This document shows, one piece after another, positions 32,574 through 42,214 of a DNA stretch of 64,000 nt (position 1 is the first letter of the stretch; each line of letters opens with the position of its first letter). This DNA is from Caecitellus pseudoparvulus (Eukaryota; Bigyra: Bicosoecida). The DNA lies in the NCBI GenBank assembly GCA_965644315.1, contig CBFFRQ010000029.1, positions 248,001-312,000 on the forward strand, written 5' to 3'. A program made the position numbers and the translations under genes. The notes beneath the pieces were generated by a model. The model saw nothing but the letters and a program-made list of their open reading frames with translations. It was not told the DNA's origin and made no database searches.

Positions 32574-33695
32574 ATGGCGCTGACGGCGAAGCACCTCACC
32601 ATCGCGGGTGTGGTGGCCTTTTACTTCTTCGTTTCCATCTCCCTCGTCTTCACGAACAAGGTACTGCTCAGCGACGACAGCCTCAGCGTGCCTGCGCCCA
32701 TGTTCGTGACGTGGTTCCAGTGCGTCGTCACAGTCGCCGTGTGCTGGGCCCTGGGCAAGGCCGGCAAGGGCGCCGCCCAGGGCAGCTTCCTGTCCCAGTT
32801 CCCCGAGTTCGTGCTGGACTGGGGCGTCGCGTACAAAGTGCTGCCTCTCAGCTGCATCTTCGTGGGCATGGTCATGTTCAACAACCTCACGCTGAAGTTC
32901 GTGGAGGTGTCCTTCTACAACGTCGCGCGCTCCCTCACCATCGTCTTCAACGTCGTCTTCACGTACCTGCTGCTGGGCTCCACCACCTCCCTCGCCACCC
33001 TGGGCACTCTCGCCGTCGTCATCCTGGGCTTCCTGGTGGGCACCAAGGGGGAGGTGAACTTCTCACTGGTCGGCACACTGTTCGGCGTCGCCGCCTCCGC
33101 CTTTGTGTCCCTGAACTCCATCTACACGCGCAAGACGCTGCCGGCAGTGGGGGAGGACAAGTGGTTGCTCACCGCCTACAACAACGTCAACGCAGTGCTC
33201 ATCTTCATCCCCCTCATCCTGCTGTCGGGGGAGGCCACACTGCTCACGGAGTACACCACGACGCTGCAGAACCCCGTGTTCTGGGGCGCCATGCTGGTGT
33301 CGGGCGCCTTCGGCACGCTCATCGGCATCGCCACCGTGCTGCAGATCCAGACCACCTCCCCCCTCACCCACAACATCAGCGGCACGGCCAAGGCCGCCGT
33401 GCAGAGCATCCTGGCGGTGCAGATCTGGCAGAACGAGATGACGGCCGCCGCGTGGATCGGCCTGGCCATGGTGCTGGGCGGCTCCCTTGCCTACGCTTAC
33501 GTGCGGAAATTGGAGATGGACGCCGCAGACGCCCAAGGACCCCCTGCCAAGGGCGCCCCCGCCGCCGCTGCCCCTGCCCCAGCAGCGGTGTCCTCTGCTG
33601 CACCCTCCTCCGATGTGGGGGACGAATTTGGCACGGGTGTGACGGAGGATGAGGAGGCGCCCCTGCTGAAGGCGCGTGGCGACGGCGCTGTGTGA
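32574..33695 (+). CDS. SLC35C1: GDP-fucose transporter (SLC35C1 family)
   Basis: 373-residue nucleotide-sugar transporter with about ten membrane helices, expected in the Golgi, exchanging GDP-fucose for GMP for fucosylation. Strong family blocks: VSISLVFTNKVLLSDDSL, APMFVTWFQCVVTV, VLPLSCIFVGMVMFNNLTLK, EVSFYNVARSLTIVFNVVFT, SAFVSLNSIYTRKTLPAV, LTAYNNVNAVLIFIPL and QTTSPLTHNISGTAKAAVQ. These match human SLC35C1 rather than other triose-phosphate-transporter-like members. The C-terminal 45 residues are Ala/Pro-rich, then acidic. The stop is 33 bp from the stop of the convergent CCDC103 gene. It implies that the cell makes fucosylated glycans. Confidence 0.94.
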   Translation: MALTAKHLTIAGVVAFYFFVSISLVFTNKVLLSDDSLSVPAPMFVTWFQCVVTVAVCWALGKAGKGAAQGSFLSQFPEFVLDWGVAYKVLPLSCIFVGMVMFNNLTLKFVEVSFYNVARSLTIVFNVVFTYLLLGSTTSLATLGTLAVVILGFLVGTKGEVNFSLVGTLFGVAASAFVSLNSIYTRKTLPAVGEDKWLLTAYNNVNAVLIFIPLILLSGEATLLTEYTTTLQNPVFWGAMLVSGAFGTLIGIATVLQIQTTSPLTHNISGTAKAAVQSILAVQIWQNEMTAAAWIGLAMVLGGSLAYAYVRKLEMDAADAQGPPAKGAPAAAAPAPAAVSSAAPSSDVGDEFGTGVTEDEEAPLLKARGDGAV

Positions 33696-33728
33696 CGTGC
33701 GCTCGCCGCGCCTGCATTGGAGGCGCCC

Positions 33729-34531
33729 TCACGGCCCCAACGGCACCTGCGCCGCTGCCGCGTACGCTTCAATGCACTTGCGTGTCTCTTCACTGTCAGC
33801 CTCGGCAGCCTGCGCGGCCAGACACACGCCCCAGGCAGCACCCTGCTCTGGCGGCAGCATGCCCCCCCACACACGAGCCTTGTGCGCTGGCAGCGCAGCC
33901 ATGACCACGGCCACCCACGCTGACCGCAGGGGGGGCGGCGCCTCTGCCAACACCACGCCCATCTCCCCCAGCACGCTGCCTTCCTCCGCCTTGCCCTCGA
34001 ACCAGCCCTGCCACGCGGCCGGGTCAGTGCACTGCAGCAGCTGCAGGCGGTCGCCTGCGCCACGCCGCGCAGCCCACGCAGACAGAAACGACCGTGCAGA
34101 GGTGGCTGGGGCCGTGGATGGCGTGGAGGCGCCCTGGGCAGGGGCCCCTGCACGCCGCCGCCGCCGCCCCAGCCCTGACCGCCCCACGCTGGGCGCCGCC
34201 GTAGTGCTCTGCACACCCTGCAACGCGGCGTTTCGGATGGGCGGGAACTTCTTGACGGCGTTGCCGGCCAGGACCTCCATGTCCTTTTGCGACACGGGCT
34301 TCTGGTTGGCACAGGCCACCAGGTTCCGGAACGCGTCGTACGACGGCGCAGTCAGGATGGCACGCTTCTTCATCTCGTCTGTCGCGTACCGCCTGCGCTC
34401 CGTCTCGACAGCTGCGAGCCACGCAGCGGCAGGGTCCTGTTGACCTGCATGAGTGCTGCACACCACTGCGTCTCACCTGTGGCAAGTTCCTTCTCGATTC
34501 CGCTGATGTCATACTGCCTCGCGTCGGCCAT
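33729..34531 (-). CDS. CCDC103: Dynein arm attachment/assembly factor CCDC103
   Basis: Two exons (34531-34477, 34444-33729) give 256 residues. CCDC103 (DNAAF19) is required for axonemal dynein arm assembly and attachment. The N-terminal dynein-attachment-factor domain is clear: ISGIEKELAT, then ETERRRYATDEMKKRAILTA and YDAFRNLVACANQKPVSQKD, matching the helical start and the EEFRxIVLASHLKPL region of the animal protein. The second half (ARSFLSAWAARRGAG, then WQGWFEGKAEEGSVLGEMG) fits the RPAP3_C domain found in CCDC103. A basic linker lies between. The acceptor at CAG|GTCAACAG gives the correct phase; the nearer CAG|GACCCT would shift the frame. The upstream region has paired CGTTTCA/CGAAACG motifs. 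Confidence 0.88.
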
Positions 34532-34554
34532 GGCAGCGCCGGAAAGTCTGGGAA

Positions 34555-34585
34555 AAACGCTGCCGTTTCGACTGAAACGCCAGCA
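34555..34585. promoter_or_regulatory. Paired CGTTTCG/GAAACG elements upstream of CCDC103
   Basis: On the plus strand CCGTTTCGACTGAAACGCC forms a near inverted pair about 40 bp upstream of the CCDC103 start. It carries the CGTTTC core also found before PP2A-A, B56 and UBL5. The remaining 34586-34725 spacer leads to the QDPR stop with nothing else recognised. Confidence 0.4.
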
Positions 34586-34725
34586 CGCCAGGCACCCCCT
34601 GAGCTCCAGTCAGGAGCCTACAGATGGTGGATTCGACGTGTACGTGGAAAGTGTTCCCACCTTGCAAGTGTGCGCCGAGTTCCTCGACCGCATCATTGTG
34701 CTGCACATGCATTAGTGCCGCCGCT

Positions 34726-35641
34726 TCACCAGCGCGACTCGATCCACTGGTTCCCCACGGCAGTCGTCTGCGGCGTGAGCAGCGTGCCCGTCTCCACCCC
34801 GCCAGCGCTGTGCAGCTCCAGGGCCTTCTTGGCAATGTCTGCCGGGCTGGTCCACGTGGAGGTGTCTGCGCCCGGCATGCCAGCGCGGTTGCCCGGCGTG
34901 TCGATGGTGAGGGGCAGAATGCCCACGACGGTGGCTGACGGCAGCCCACCCGCCGCCAGGCTGGCCACCAGCTGGTGCGTCGCAGCCTTGGCCATGCCGT
35001 ACCCGATCATGCCGGGTGTGCCAGCCCTGGCGGCTTCGGACCCCGTCAGCACCAGCGTGCCTTGAGGCCGCAACAGCGTGCTGGCGAGGTGGGCTGCCAG
35101 GACACTGCTCTGGATGCAAGCGTGGTACATGGCCTCCACGCCGTCAAAGACACTGTCAGAGCTGATGTCCCCGCCAGCCCACCCTCCAGCCGTGCAAAAC
35201 ACCATGTCAAAGGTGCCTCTGAGGGGTGAGGGGGGGGGCAGGTGCTCGCGCCGCCGGTGCAGGGGCACCCAGGCCACTCACGGCTCATGTGCAGCCAGAA
35301 TGTGCTTCTTGAGCTCCGCAGAAGCCTCCTTCATGGGCAGGTCGGGAGACACGGAGTAGCTTTCCTGCGCTCCTTGTGCCGTGCTGTGGTGAGGGCAGGG
35401 GGGGGGCTGCGGTGTGGCGTGTTGATCCAGTTTCCGCAGGAGTCCGCCCGCCTCACTTGACGTCGCAAGACACCGTGTGCCACTGCTCCGCGTTGAAGAG
35501 CTGCAGAGCTGCCTGTCCCAGAGCGCCCCCGCCCCCGTACACCAGCACCTTTGGCTGCACGCCAGCGCTGGCAGACGTGGCGAGGTGCCGCAGTGCGCCG
35601 GCCTGGCGCCTTGCGCTGGCCGCCACTGCTGCCCGAAGCAT
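34726..35641 (-). CDS. QDPR: Dihydropteridine reductase with apparent mitochondrial presequence
   Basis: Three exons (35641-35457, 35383-35282, 35218-34726) give 259 residues. QDPR is an NADH-dependent short-chain reductase that regenerates tetrahydrobiopterin for aromatic amino acid hydroxylases. VLVYGGGGALGQ (residues 33-43) is the nucleotide-binding turn. DMVFCTAGGWAGGDI and GTPGMIGYGMAKAATHQL (catalytic Tyr-x3-Lys) are diagnostic of QDPR, as is ILPLTIDTPGNRAGMPGADTSTWT. The first 28 residues (MLRAAVAASARRQAGALRHL...) are basic, Ala-rich and free of acidic residues, like a mitochondrial targeting peptide; the animal enzyme is cytosolic. The acceptor CACCACAG, not the nearer GCGCAG, preserves the frame and yields DVNTAQGAQESYSVSPDL. 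Confidence 0.93.
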
Positions 35642-35753
35642 GATGAAGTGCTCTCTCCGCGACCACGCCGGCAGTGTGTGCTCGCTGTGACCAGTGCGAG
35701 GCTGGGTGTGGCTCAAGAACGTCTTGGATTGTGAGGGAGCCGCGGCTTCGTGA

Positions 35754-36982
35754 TCACTCGGCAGCTGCTTCTGCCGCCGACACAGCCATGGCAAGAGCCC
35801 CCGCCTTCGTCTCGTTGCCGCCAATGAACCCCGCAGCGTGCACGAAGATGCAGCCGGGGATGCCAGTGACACCGCTCAGCTCCTCGTCCCGCGCCCCGCG
35901 CCACGCAGCCGGCAGCGGCTTGCGGTTTTTGAAGGAGCCACGCTCCGCAGGCACTGCTTGCAGCCGCCACTTGCCCCGGGTGTCGGGGTACACGACGTAC
36001 TTCAGCTGCCCAGCAGGCGCAGCACCCTCAGCCTCCAGGTCGAAGATGTGCCCCTGCCAGGGGCAGTACTGCTCCAGCACCATGACCTGGCCACTGGCGT
36101 GCACGCTGGGCGCCTGCGCCAACGCAGCAGCCACCAGAGTGCGTGCCGGCAGCCAGTCCTGCGCGTAGCCCGCGACGATCTGCACGAACTCGGTCACGGT
36201 GACCTTCACTGCTTCCTTGAACGCCGCCATTTCCGCTTCCTCGCTGTGGGGCTGGTGCCACTTGAGGTTCAGGCGTTTCACGCGGCTGGCTAGGTCGGTG
36301 CTGATGGTGTACTTGGCCGAGGCGCCGCCGCCAGGCCCCTGGCACACCATGTCCACGCCGTTGTCGATGGCGTCCACCTCCTGGATGAGGCCTTCGTACA
36401 TCTTGCCCACCAGGACGGTCAGGTCAGCCTCGCTGAGCGTGGGGCCGGCACCCCCCTGCGCCGCTGCCGCCTGCACCACCTCTGCGCCGAAGTGCTTGAA
36501 AATGAGCCCTGCAGAAGACAGGCGGATGTCGTGCTCGTCGTCGTAGCTGTCCTGGAACTCTGGCTGGTGGTGGTCGAAGCGCTTGGCCTCGGGGTCGTAC
36601 GTGCCGCCGACGTCCAGCACGATGGCGGCGCCGTCGATGTCCTCAGTCTTGCGAGTGCGAACGAGCGGCATGCTGGCGTACTGCGGCAGCAACTTCAGCA
36701 TGCCCACACCCAGTGCCTCGTCGCAGTGGAAGCTTCCGTGGTGTGTGCACATGTACTCCGCGTCCTGAGCGCAGCGGGTGAGGGCTGGAGGTGGACAAGG
36801 TGGGGCTGGCACGCCGTGGGCGTGGAGCAATTTCCGCGCCGAGCCACTGCGCGCTGCCGCTGCCATGCACACACCGCAGGGGGGGTCCCCGTGACGGGGG
36901 TGCTGTCGATGGTGGTGTACAGCTCCTGCATGAAGCCCTGCCGGTCCGTGCGCGGCCGCTTGGCCTCGGAAGCAGCAGCCAT
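35754..36982 (-). CDS. MYG1: MYG1 exonuclease (DHH-like, UPF0160)
   Basis: Two exons (36982-36875, 36764-35754), phase 0, give 372 residues. MYG1 is a conserved 3'-5' RNA exonuclease of nucleus/nucleolus and mitochondrion. Diagnostic blocks: MCTHHGSFHCDEALGVGML at the start of exon 2, LVRTRKTEDIDGAAIVLDVGGTYDP, RFDHHQPEF (DHH motif), RLSSAGLIFKHFG, EVDAIDNGV, and the C-terminal GIPGCIFVHAAGFIGGNETKAGAL. The length equals the family norm of about 370. Exon 1 encodes a 36-residue, partly basic N-terminus (KRPRTDR, a possible nuclear signal). Intron 1 contains a GCGGAAATTGC element (36826-36838 on the plus strand in reverse). It is divergent from the unknown gene at 37200. Confidence 0.95.
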
Positions 36983-37199
36983 GGTCAGCAGCCGAGCGTG
37001 TTTCTGCACAACCAAGCTCGCCGCACGCCGCGCCAGCATCCTGTGCTTGCCCCGAGCCTGTGTGCGCGTGTCACACAAGCAAAACGAAACCTGGAAAACT
37101 TAGCGTGGTCGGTCAAGAGTGGGCGTCGGCTGCATGTGTGCCCCGGCCACCAGGCCAGAGCTGCTCGAGTTGCCGTCTGCATTTGAAGCGAGTGGAGCC

Positions 37200-38600
37200 A
37201 TGAGCTCGGGCGGCGCTGCAGCTGCGCTGCCGAGCGAGCCTCGTCCCCGCCCGCGCTTCGCCAAGAAACTCTCCTCTCTTCTACACCGCAAAGCCAAGCG
37301 CAGCACTTCCCCGGCTCCCTTTGGCACGTCAGGTGCGCATGGGGTGGCCGGGAGTTTCACGCCGTAACGCTGCCGCACTCTCCCTTGCCTGCTCCCACTG
37401 CGCAGCGCCCACTGGCCGCGAGAGCTCTAAGTGGAGTGTGCGCAAGATGGGCAAATACGTTGTCGGGGAGCCGCGCTCCGCTCCTCTTCTGAGCGGCGCT
37501 CAGGCACCGCCACGAGACGGCCGAGCCAGGGTCGCCAAGCGCACAGCAGGCCCAGGCAAGCGGCGGCGCAGGAAGCCCACCCGCCGCAGGTCTGCCGCCA
37601 CACACAGCAGCGACAGCTCCGGGTGGACTGTGCCCACCCAGCCCGCTGCTGCAGCTCCCCGAACCAGCCAGGACAGTGTGCAGGCGACATCCTACGCGCC
37701 GTCCCACCACATCCGTCTACACGTCCGATCCCCGCCACGCAGCGACACGCCCTCCCGAGCCAGCAGCAGCGGCCGGGGCGGCGCAGTGCAGGCCCTTCCC
37801 TCCTCGGCACGACGAGTTGCTACGCCGCCAGATGGGGGTCACGGCGCCCACCACATGCCGGTGCCGCCTCCGGGGTACACCTGGAGACTGACGCCCGCAG
37901 GTGAGAGGGGGCGGCCTGAGGGGGGGCGGGGTGGCGCTGCGCAGGACGCTGTGCCTGAGCCTGCCCCCGGCCCCGGCGCCCAGCACGTGTCTATTTGGAA
38001 CAACCACACATTCACCGTGCCGCAGGGCGGGGGAGCGGGGCCCCCCCCCGTGCACCGCACACCCCCCCCTCGCAAGCACATGCCCCGACCCACACCCGTG
38101 CGCCTGCACCCCTGCCCTGCGCCGCGCACACCACGCCCCCCCCCGTCCACACGGCAGTGCAAACCTCCCCGGCAGGCACACCCACCCACCCCGCTGGACA
38201 GACGAGTCAACCGCCCTCCCCCCCCGACCAGCCAGCTGAGTCACGGGAGCCCCCGGTCGCGGCAGTCCACGTGGCTCGTCTGGGCGCCATACAGGCCCTG
38301 CTAGCACGTGCCCCAGAGCGGCGGTGTCTGACGCCTGACAGCTTGGAGGGGGGCGGAGGGGGTGTCGCTCTGGACACCACCGCCCCGCCCCCCCAACAAC
38401 AGCAGCCCCTGGCTGTGGCGTCACCCCGCTCCCTACAAGCGTCAGAGTCCACCCTGCCTGCTGTAGGTGGGGGTGGGGTGGGCTCGGCGCACACGCCACC
38501 TCGCAGTGCTGTGCCGGAGGTGGGTGCCGACCTGCTGCAGCTGGCGGCAGGCGACAGCGACGTTGGTGCGATCACAGACCTGGACACGTCAGGTCAGGGG

Positions 38601-38633
<33 letters not shown>

Positions 38634-39098
38634 GCGTGGGGCGGGGGCCAGGTGGGGTGGGGGGGCGGTCTCCCCCCCACGGACACGACACACTCGACGG
38701 CCAGCGACTCCACGCCCCCTTCCGGTGCTGACGCATTCTCCCTGGGCTGGTCAGGCAGCGACACATCCAGTGTCGACGCCAGGGCGCCGCCGCCCCCCTC
38801 GCTTGACATGCACTTGCCCGCCACCCCGGCATCCCGGACCCCGCCGCCGCCGCACTGCCTTGCAGCTCCCAGCCTGGTGCTGTGGTGTGAACAGGCCACT
38901 CGCAGCCTGGTGGCCCTGGAGAGCAGCGTGGGCGGCGCCGTGGCGCTGCTGGGTGCCATGGCGCAGCAGCACAGTGGGCACAGGCGGCGCAGGCGGCGCC
39001 TGCAGCGTATGGCTCGGCATGTTCGGCGGGCTGAGGGGCTGGTGCGGGACATGGGGCAGACTGGCGCAGCCCTCAGTGCAATGGTGCGAGCAATGTAA
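37200..39098 (+). CDS. Unknown Pro/Ser-rich protein with C-terminal helical region
   Basis: Three exons (37200-37332, 37406-37900, 37984-39098) close in frame to 580 residues. The N-terminal 100 residues are basic (RPRPRFAKKLSSLLHRKAKR, KRRRRKPTRRR), suggesting nuclear localisation or nucleic-acid or membrane binding. The middle is Pro/Ser/Thr-rich, with a polyserine run from a CAG-type microsatellite at 38602-38632. The last 75 residues are different: a predicted amphipathic helix pair (LVLWCEQATRSLVALESSVG, then RRRRLQRMARHVRRAEGLVRD) that looks structured. No family recognised. Exon 3 was chosen because the acceptor at 37983 continues the frame to 39098. Retaining intron 2 would truncate the protein at 38304. 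Confidence 0.62.
38602..38632 (+). repeat. (CAG)n / AGC microsatellite encoding polyserine
   Basis: About ten tandem AGC codons inside exon 3 of the unknown Pro/Ser-rich gene. A likely length-polymorphic site. Confidence 0.9.
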
Positions 39099-39252
39099 AT
39101 CTGGACGCGACCTGGACGCACGCACCTGCAGCTGCCTTGCTGCGCCCCAAGCGCACACAGCCGGCGATCACCAGCGAGCCGCAGTGCCTCGTGCGACAAG
39201 CCGTGCTTGTGCCTGGGCAGGCGTGCCGCCTTCCGCAGCGCGCCCAGGAGCC

Positions 39253-41634
39253 ATGGCGCGTTCCCTGCATGGCGCCCTGATCGCCTCCGCCCTTGTGCTC
39301 CTCACCGCCTGTTCCAGGCAAGCGCAGGCGAGGTATGTCGTGCCTCCTGCGGAAATCGAAGGTGCGTCAAGTGCACTGCAGCACACCCCGGGTGCGACGC
39401 CCAGCGTCACCGCGAGCCGTTCGCAGCCGCAACACTGTACCCCAGCTGGGCACACCACCACTTTGTGTGGCTGAGCAGCCCCCAGAGCAACCAGGTGAAT
39501 GTGACCCGATACGTGGCAGGTGCGTGGGCAACGCGGCAAGTTGCAGGGACGGCGCACGCCACGCCTGCCGGCCTGCTGCGCCACAGAGTACAAGGCCAAG
39601 AACATCACTGTCGGTGCCATCAACATTGACAGTCTCTGGTGCGTGCCGCCCCGCGTCACCCCGTCCCACCCCACCCCTGCACGCCGTGCGCCGCCTGCGC
39701 CACGCCTGCGCAGGGCCACCGGCACCAACAACTTCATTGTGGACACGGCCAAGTTCCCCGACATGAAGACGGTCATCGCAGGCATGCACGCCCAGGGCAT
39801 CCGGGTCATCTTCTGGACCACCTCCATGATCGACACCGACAGCAGCAACTTCAACGCCTCCATCGCCACGCAGGCGTACGTGCGCAACGCAGTGGATGAC
39901 ACGCCCAGCCCCCTGAAGTGGTGGCACGGGGAGGGCCTGCTGCTGGACTACGCGCACACGCCGTCCAGGGAGTGGTGGGAACGCCAGCTGGACCAGGTGC
40001 TGTCCTTGGGGTTGGATGGGTGGAAGGTGGACGGTACGGACCCGTATGTGCTGGAGTATCTGGCACCACGCAGCTGGAACACCAGCGCCTGCCACGACGG
40101 CGTGTACTCGTACAGGGACTACGCAGACGCGTATTACGGCCACTTCTTCAACTACACCTACGCCTACACGGGGGGTGACTCCATCATCTGGTCCCGACCC
40201 GTGGACTCATACCCCCTCCTCTCCTGGCCAGGGCCCGGCAACGCATCCGACTCCAGCACCGAAGGCATCTCCGCCTACCTGCACTTCAGCCCGCACTACG
40301 TCATGTTCAGCGGGTGGGTGGGGGACCAAGATCCCGACTTCAACGGCCTGCGTGACGCTCTGCGCAACATCATCCACTCGGCCTGGGCCGGCTACACCAA
40401 CTTCGGCAGCGACACCGGCGGCTACCGCACAGGCCCCGGGCCTCTGGGCCGCACAGGGGAGCTGCTCCTGCGCTGGGCCGCCGTGAACGCCTTCCTGCCC
40501 CTGTTCGAGAACGGCGGGGACAAGGAGCACCGCCCGTGGAAGTTCGACGCGCCCGGAAGCACCCTGCACGTGGACGCGTACCGTGTGCTGGTGGCGGCAC
40601 ACTACGAGCTGGAGCCGTACCTGTACAGCCTGGGGCACACGGCGTACGCGGCGGGCGTGAGCGCCATCGCCCCCAACCAGGCCCCCCTCGCACCCTACCC
40701 CTTCATCCTGCAGGGCAACACCATCCACGACTATGCCTTCATGCTGGGGCCCGACTACTTCGTCGTGCCGGTCGTGCACGCTGGCGCACGCACAGTCACG
40801 GCGTCCTTCCCCGGCCCTGCCCAAGTGGCGGCCCTGGCCACCCTGCCCGACGGCGAGGACGTGTCTGGCGTGGCCTGGGTGTCTCTGTGGGACCCCACGC
40901 TCGTGGTGGCAGGCGGCACCAACGCCACCCTGAACACCTCCTACATCGGCAACGTGCCAGTGTTCCGCAGGGCCAACGCGCTGACCCCCTTGCATGTGTC
41001 CACGCCCCTGCTGGGACATGGGGACGCCGCCTCCGCCTCTGCCCTCACCCTCACCGCCCACCTGCTGCCCACACCGGCCCTGCAGGCGGGCTTCACCACT
41101 CGGACGGTCGTGAAGACATGGAAGGCGCGGGGGACGCAGGCAGAGCTGAAGGTGTCGCCACCCGACGCTGCCGGGCGCGTGAATGCCACGCTGCTGCTGT
41201 CTGCCTGGTCCCGAGCGGACCTGGACACGGTGCTGCTCCTGAGGGGTGTGGCGCCGACGGCCGACACACGCGTGGTGGGGACTCATGCCAACGCCCAGCG
41301 GGGGCAGCGCGCTGCATCCACCACTGCCATCCCGCGCCAGCCTGCGACACTGCTGGCCTCCGCCACCACGCGGTTGGCGACGGGTGTGGGCCAACGGGCG
41401 CGGCAGTCGTCGCTGCCGCTCACGAGCGCTCAGGCCGACGTCGCCTCGCCCTACATCGGCTATGGCTTCGACCCGCAGGCTCCGAGCATGACTGTGCACG
41501 GTGCCGCCCCGCAGCCGTACTGGGCCGCAGCTGGCGCGCAGGACAGCGCCGCCGGGGTGCCTGAGGTGTTGGTGCGAGCAGGGGACGCGTCGCTCGGGCT
41601 GCAGGTCACCCTCACACACCTGCGCATTGGGTGA
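39253..41634 (+). CDS. Secreted glycoside hydrolase family 31 enzyme
   Basis: Four exons (39253-39332, 39446-39519, 39587-39638, 39714-41634) give 708 residues. Residues 1-26 are a classical signal peptide (LIASALVLLTACSRQAQA) with an AQA-S cleavage site. The GH31 barrel starts at once with SWAHHHFVWLSS, then VGAINIDSLWATGTNNFIVD, FPDMKTVIAGMHAQGIRVIFW, and LGLDGWKVDGTDP near residue 170 with the nucleophile Asp position. MFSGWVGDQDPDFNGLRDAL near 268 carries the acid/base Asp-Gln. FGSDTGGY and AFLPLFENGGDKEH follow. The N-terminal beta-sandwich usual in GH31 is absent. The C-terminal half keeps beta-rich domains. The substrate (alpha-glucoside, xyloside or sulfoquinovoside) cannot be told from the motifs. 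It is exported or lysosomal by its signal. Confidence 0.88.
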
Positions 41635-41704
41635 GGGGGGGGCAAAACACACACCCCAATGCACGTCACACTGTCTTTTCTGCCACCGGCTTTCCTCAGG
41701 GGCG

Positions 41705-41735
41705 ACCCAGGGGACGTTTCAGACGCGTGCAGGTG
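41705..41735 (+). promoter_or_regulatory. CGTTTCA element upstream of UBL5
   Basis: GGGGACGTTTCAGACGCGTGC lies about 100 bp before the UBL5 start and shares the CGTTTCA core seen upstream of three other genes here. Candidate only. Confidence 0.35.
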
Positions 41736-41825
41736 GCGCACGAGACACCAGAAGGAGCGTGCTAGGCGCGCAGGCCAGCACTGCCCAACACACACAGCAG
41801 CACCCGCGGACAGGGCGACGGCGAC

Positions 41826-42187
41826 ATGATCGAGGTGGTGGTGAACGACCGGCTGGGGAAGAAGGTGCGCGTGAAGTGCAACGAGGACGACAGCGTGGGG
41901 GACCTGAAGAAACTCGTCGCGGCGCAAATCGGCAAGTGCCGCCAACGCTGCTCCGCACCTGTCCCTGCCCCCTGAAGCTGGCATGCCCGCCCCGCCACAG
42001 GCACAAAGCCCGAGAAGATTCGGCTGCAGAAGTGGCACACCATTTACAAGGACCACATCACCCTGGACGACTGTGAGGGGCGCGCGGCAAGTGCCTGCGG
42101 AAATTGCGCGGGCGCACCCACTCCACCCTCGCCCCCTTCGCAGACGAGATCCACGACGGCATGAGTTTGGAAATGTACTACACGTGA
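41826..42187 (+). CDS. UBL5: Ubiquitin-like protein UBL5/Hub1
   Basis: Three exons (41826-41931, 42001-42072, 42144-42187) give exactly 73 residues, the invariant family length. UBL5/Hub1 binds the spliceosomal protein Snu66 non-covalently and tunes splice-site choice. The sequence follows the family throughout: [56 protein letters not shown] and [11 protein letters not shown] with the Tyr-Tyr-x ending in place of Gly-Gly. Intron 1 starts with GCAAGT (41932), a GC-AG intron. Only this donor restores IGTKPEK, because a nearby GT would shift the frame. The stop lies 27 bp from the stop of the convergent MAPK gene. Confidence 0.97.
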
Positions 42188-42214
42188 ATTGCGGCCCATG
42201 CAACGCCCCGGGCT

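Noticed and set aside
34436-34440. CCDC103 acceptor CAG|GACCCT
   Set aside because: It would shift the frame relative to exon 1. CAG|GTCAACAG keeps it open.
35361-35372. Alternative QDPR splice using acceptor GCGCAG and donor GTCAAG
   Set aside because: It needs a poor donor. Acceptor CACCACAG at 35384-35386 with donor GTGAGG gives the correct phase and a length matching the family.
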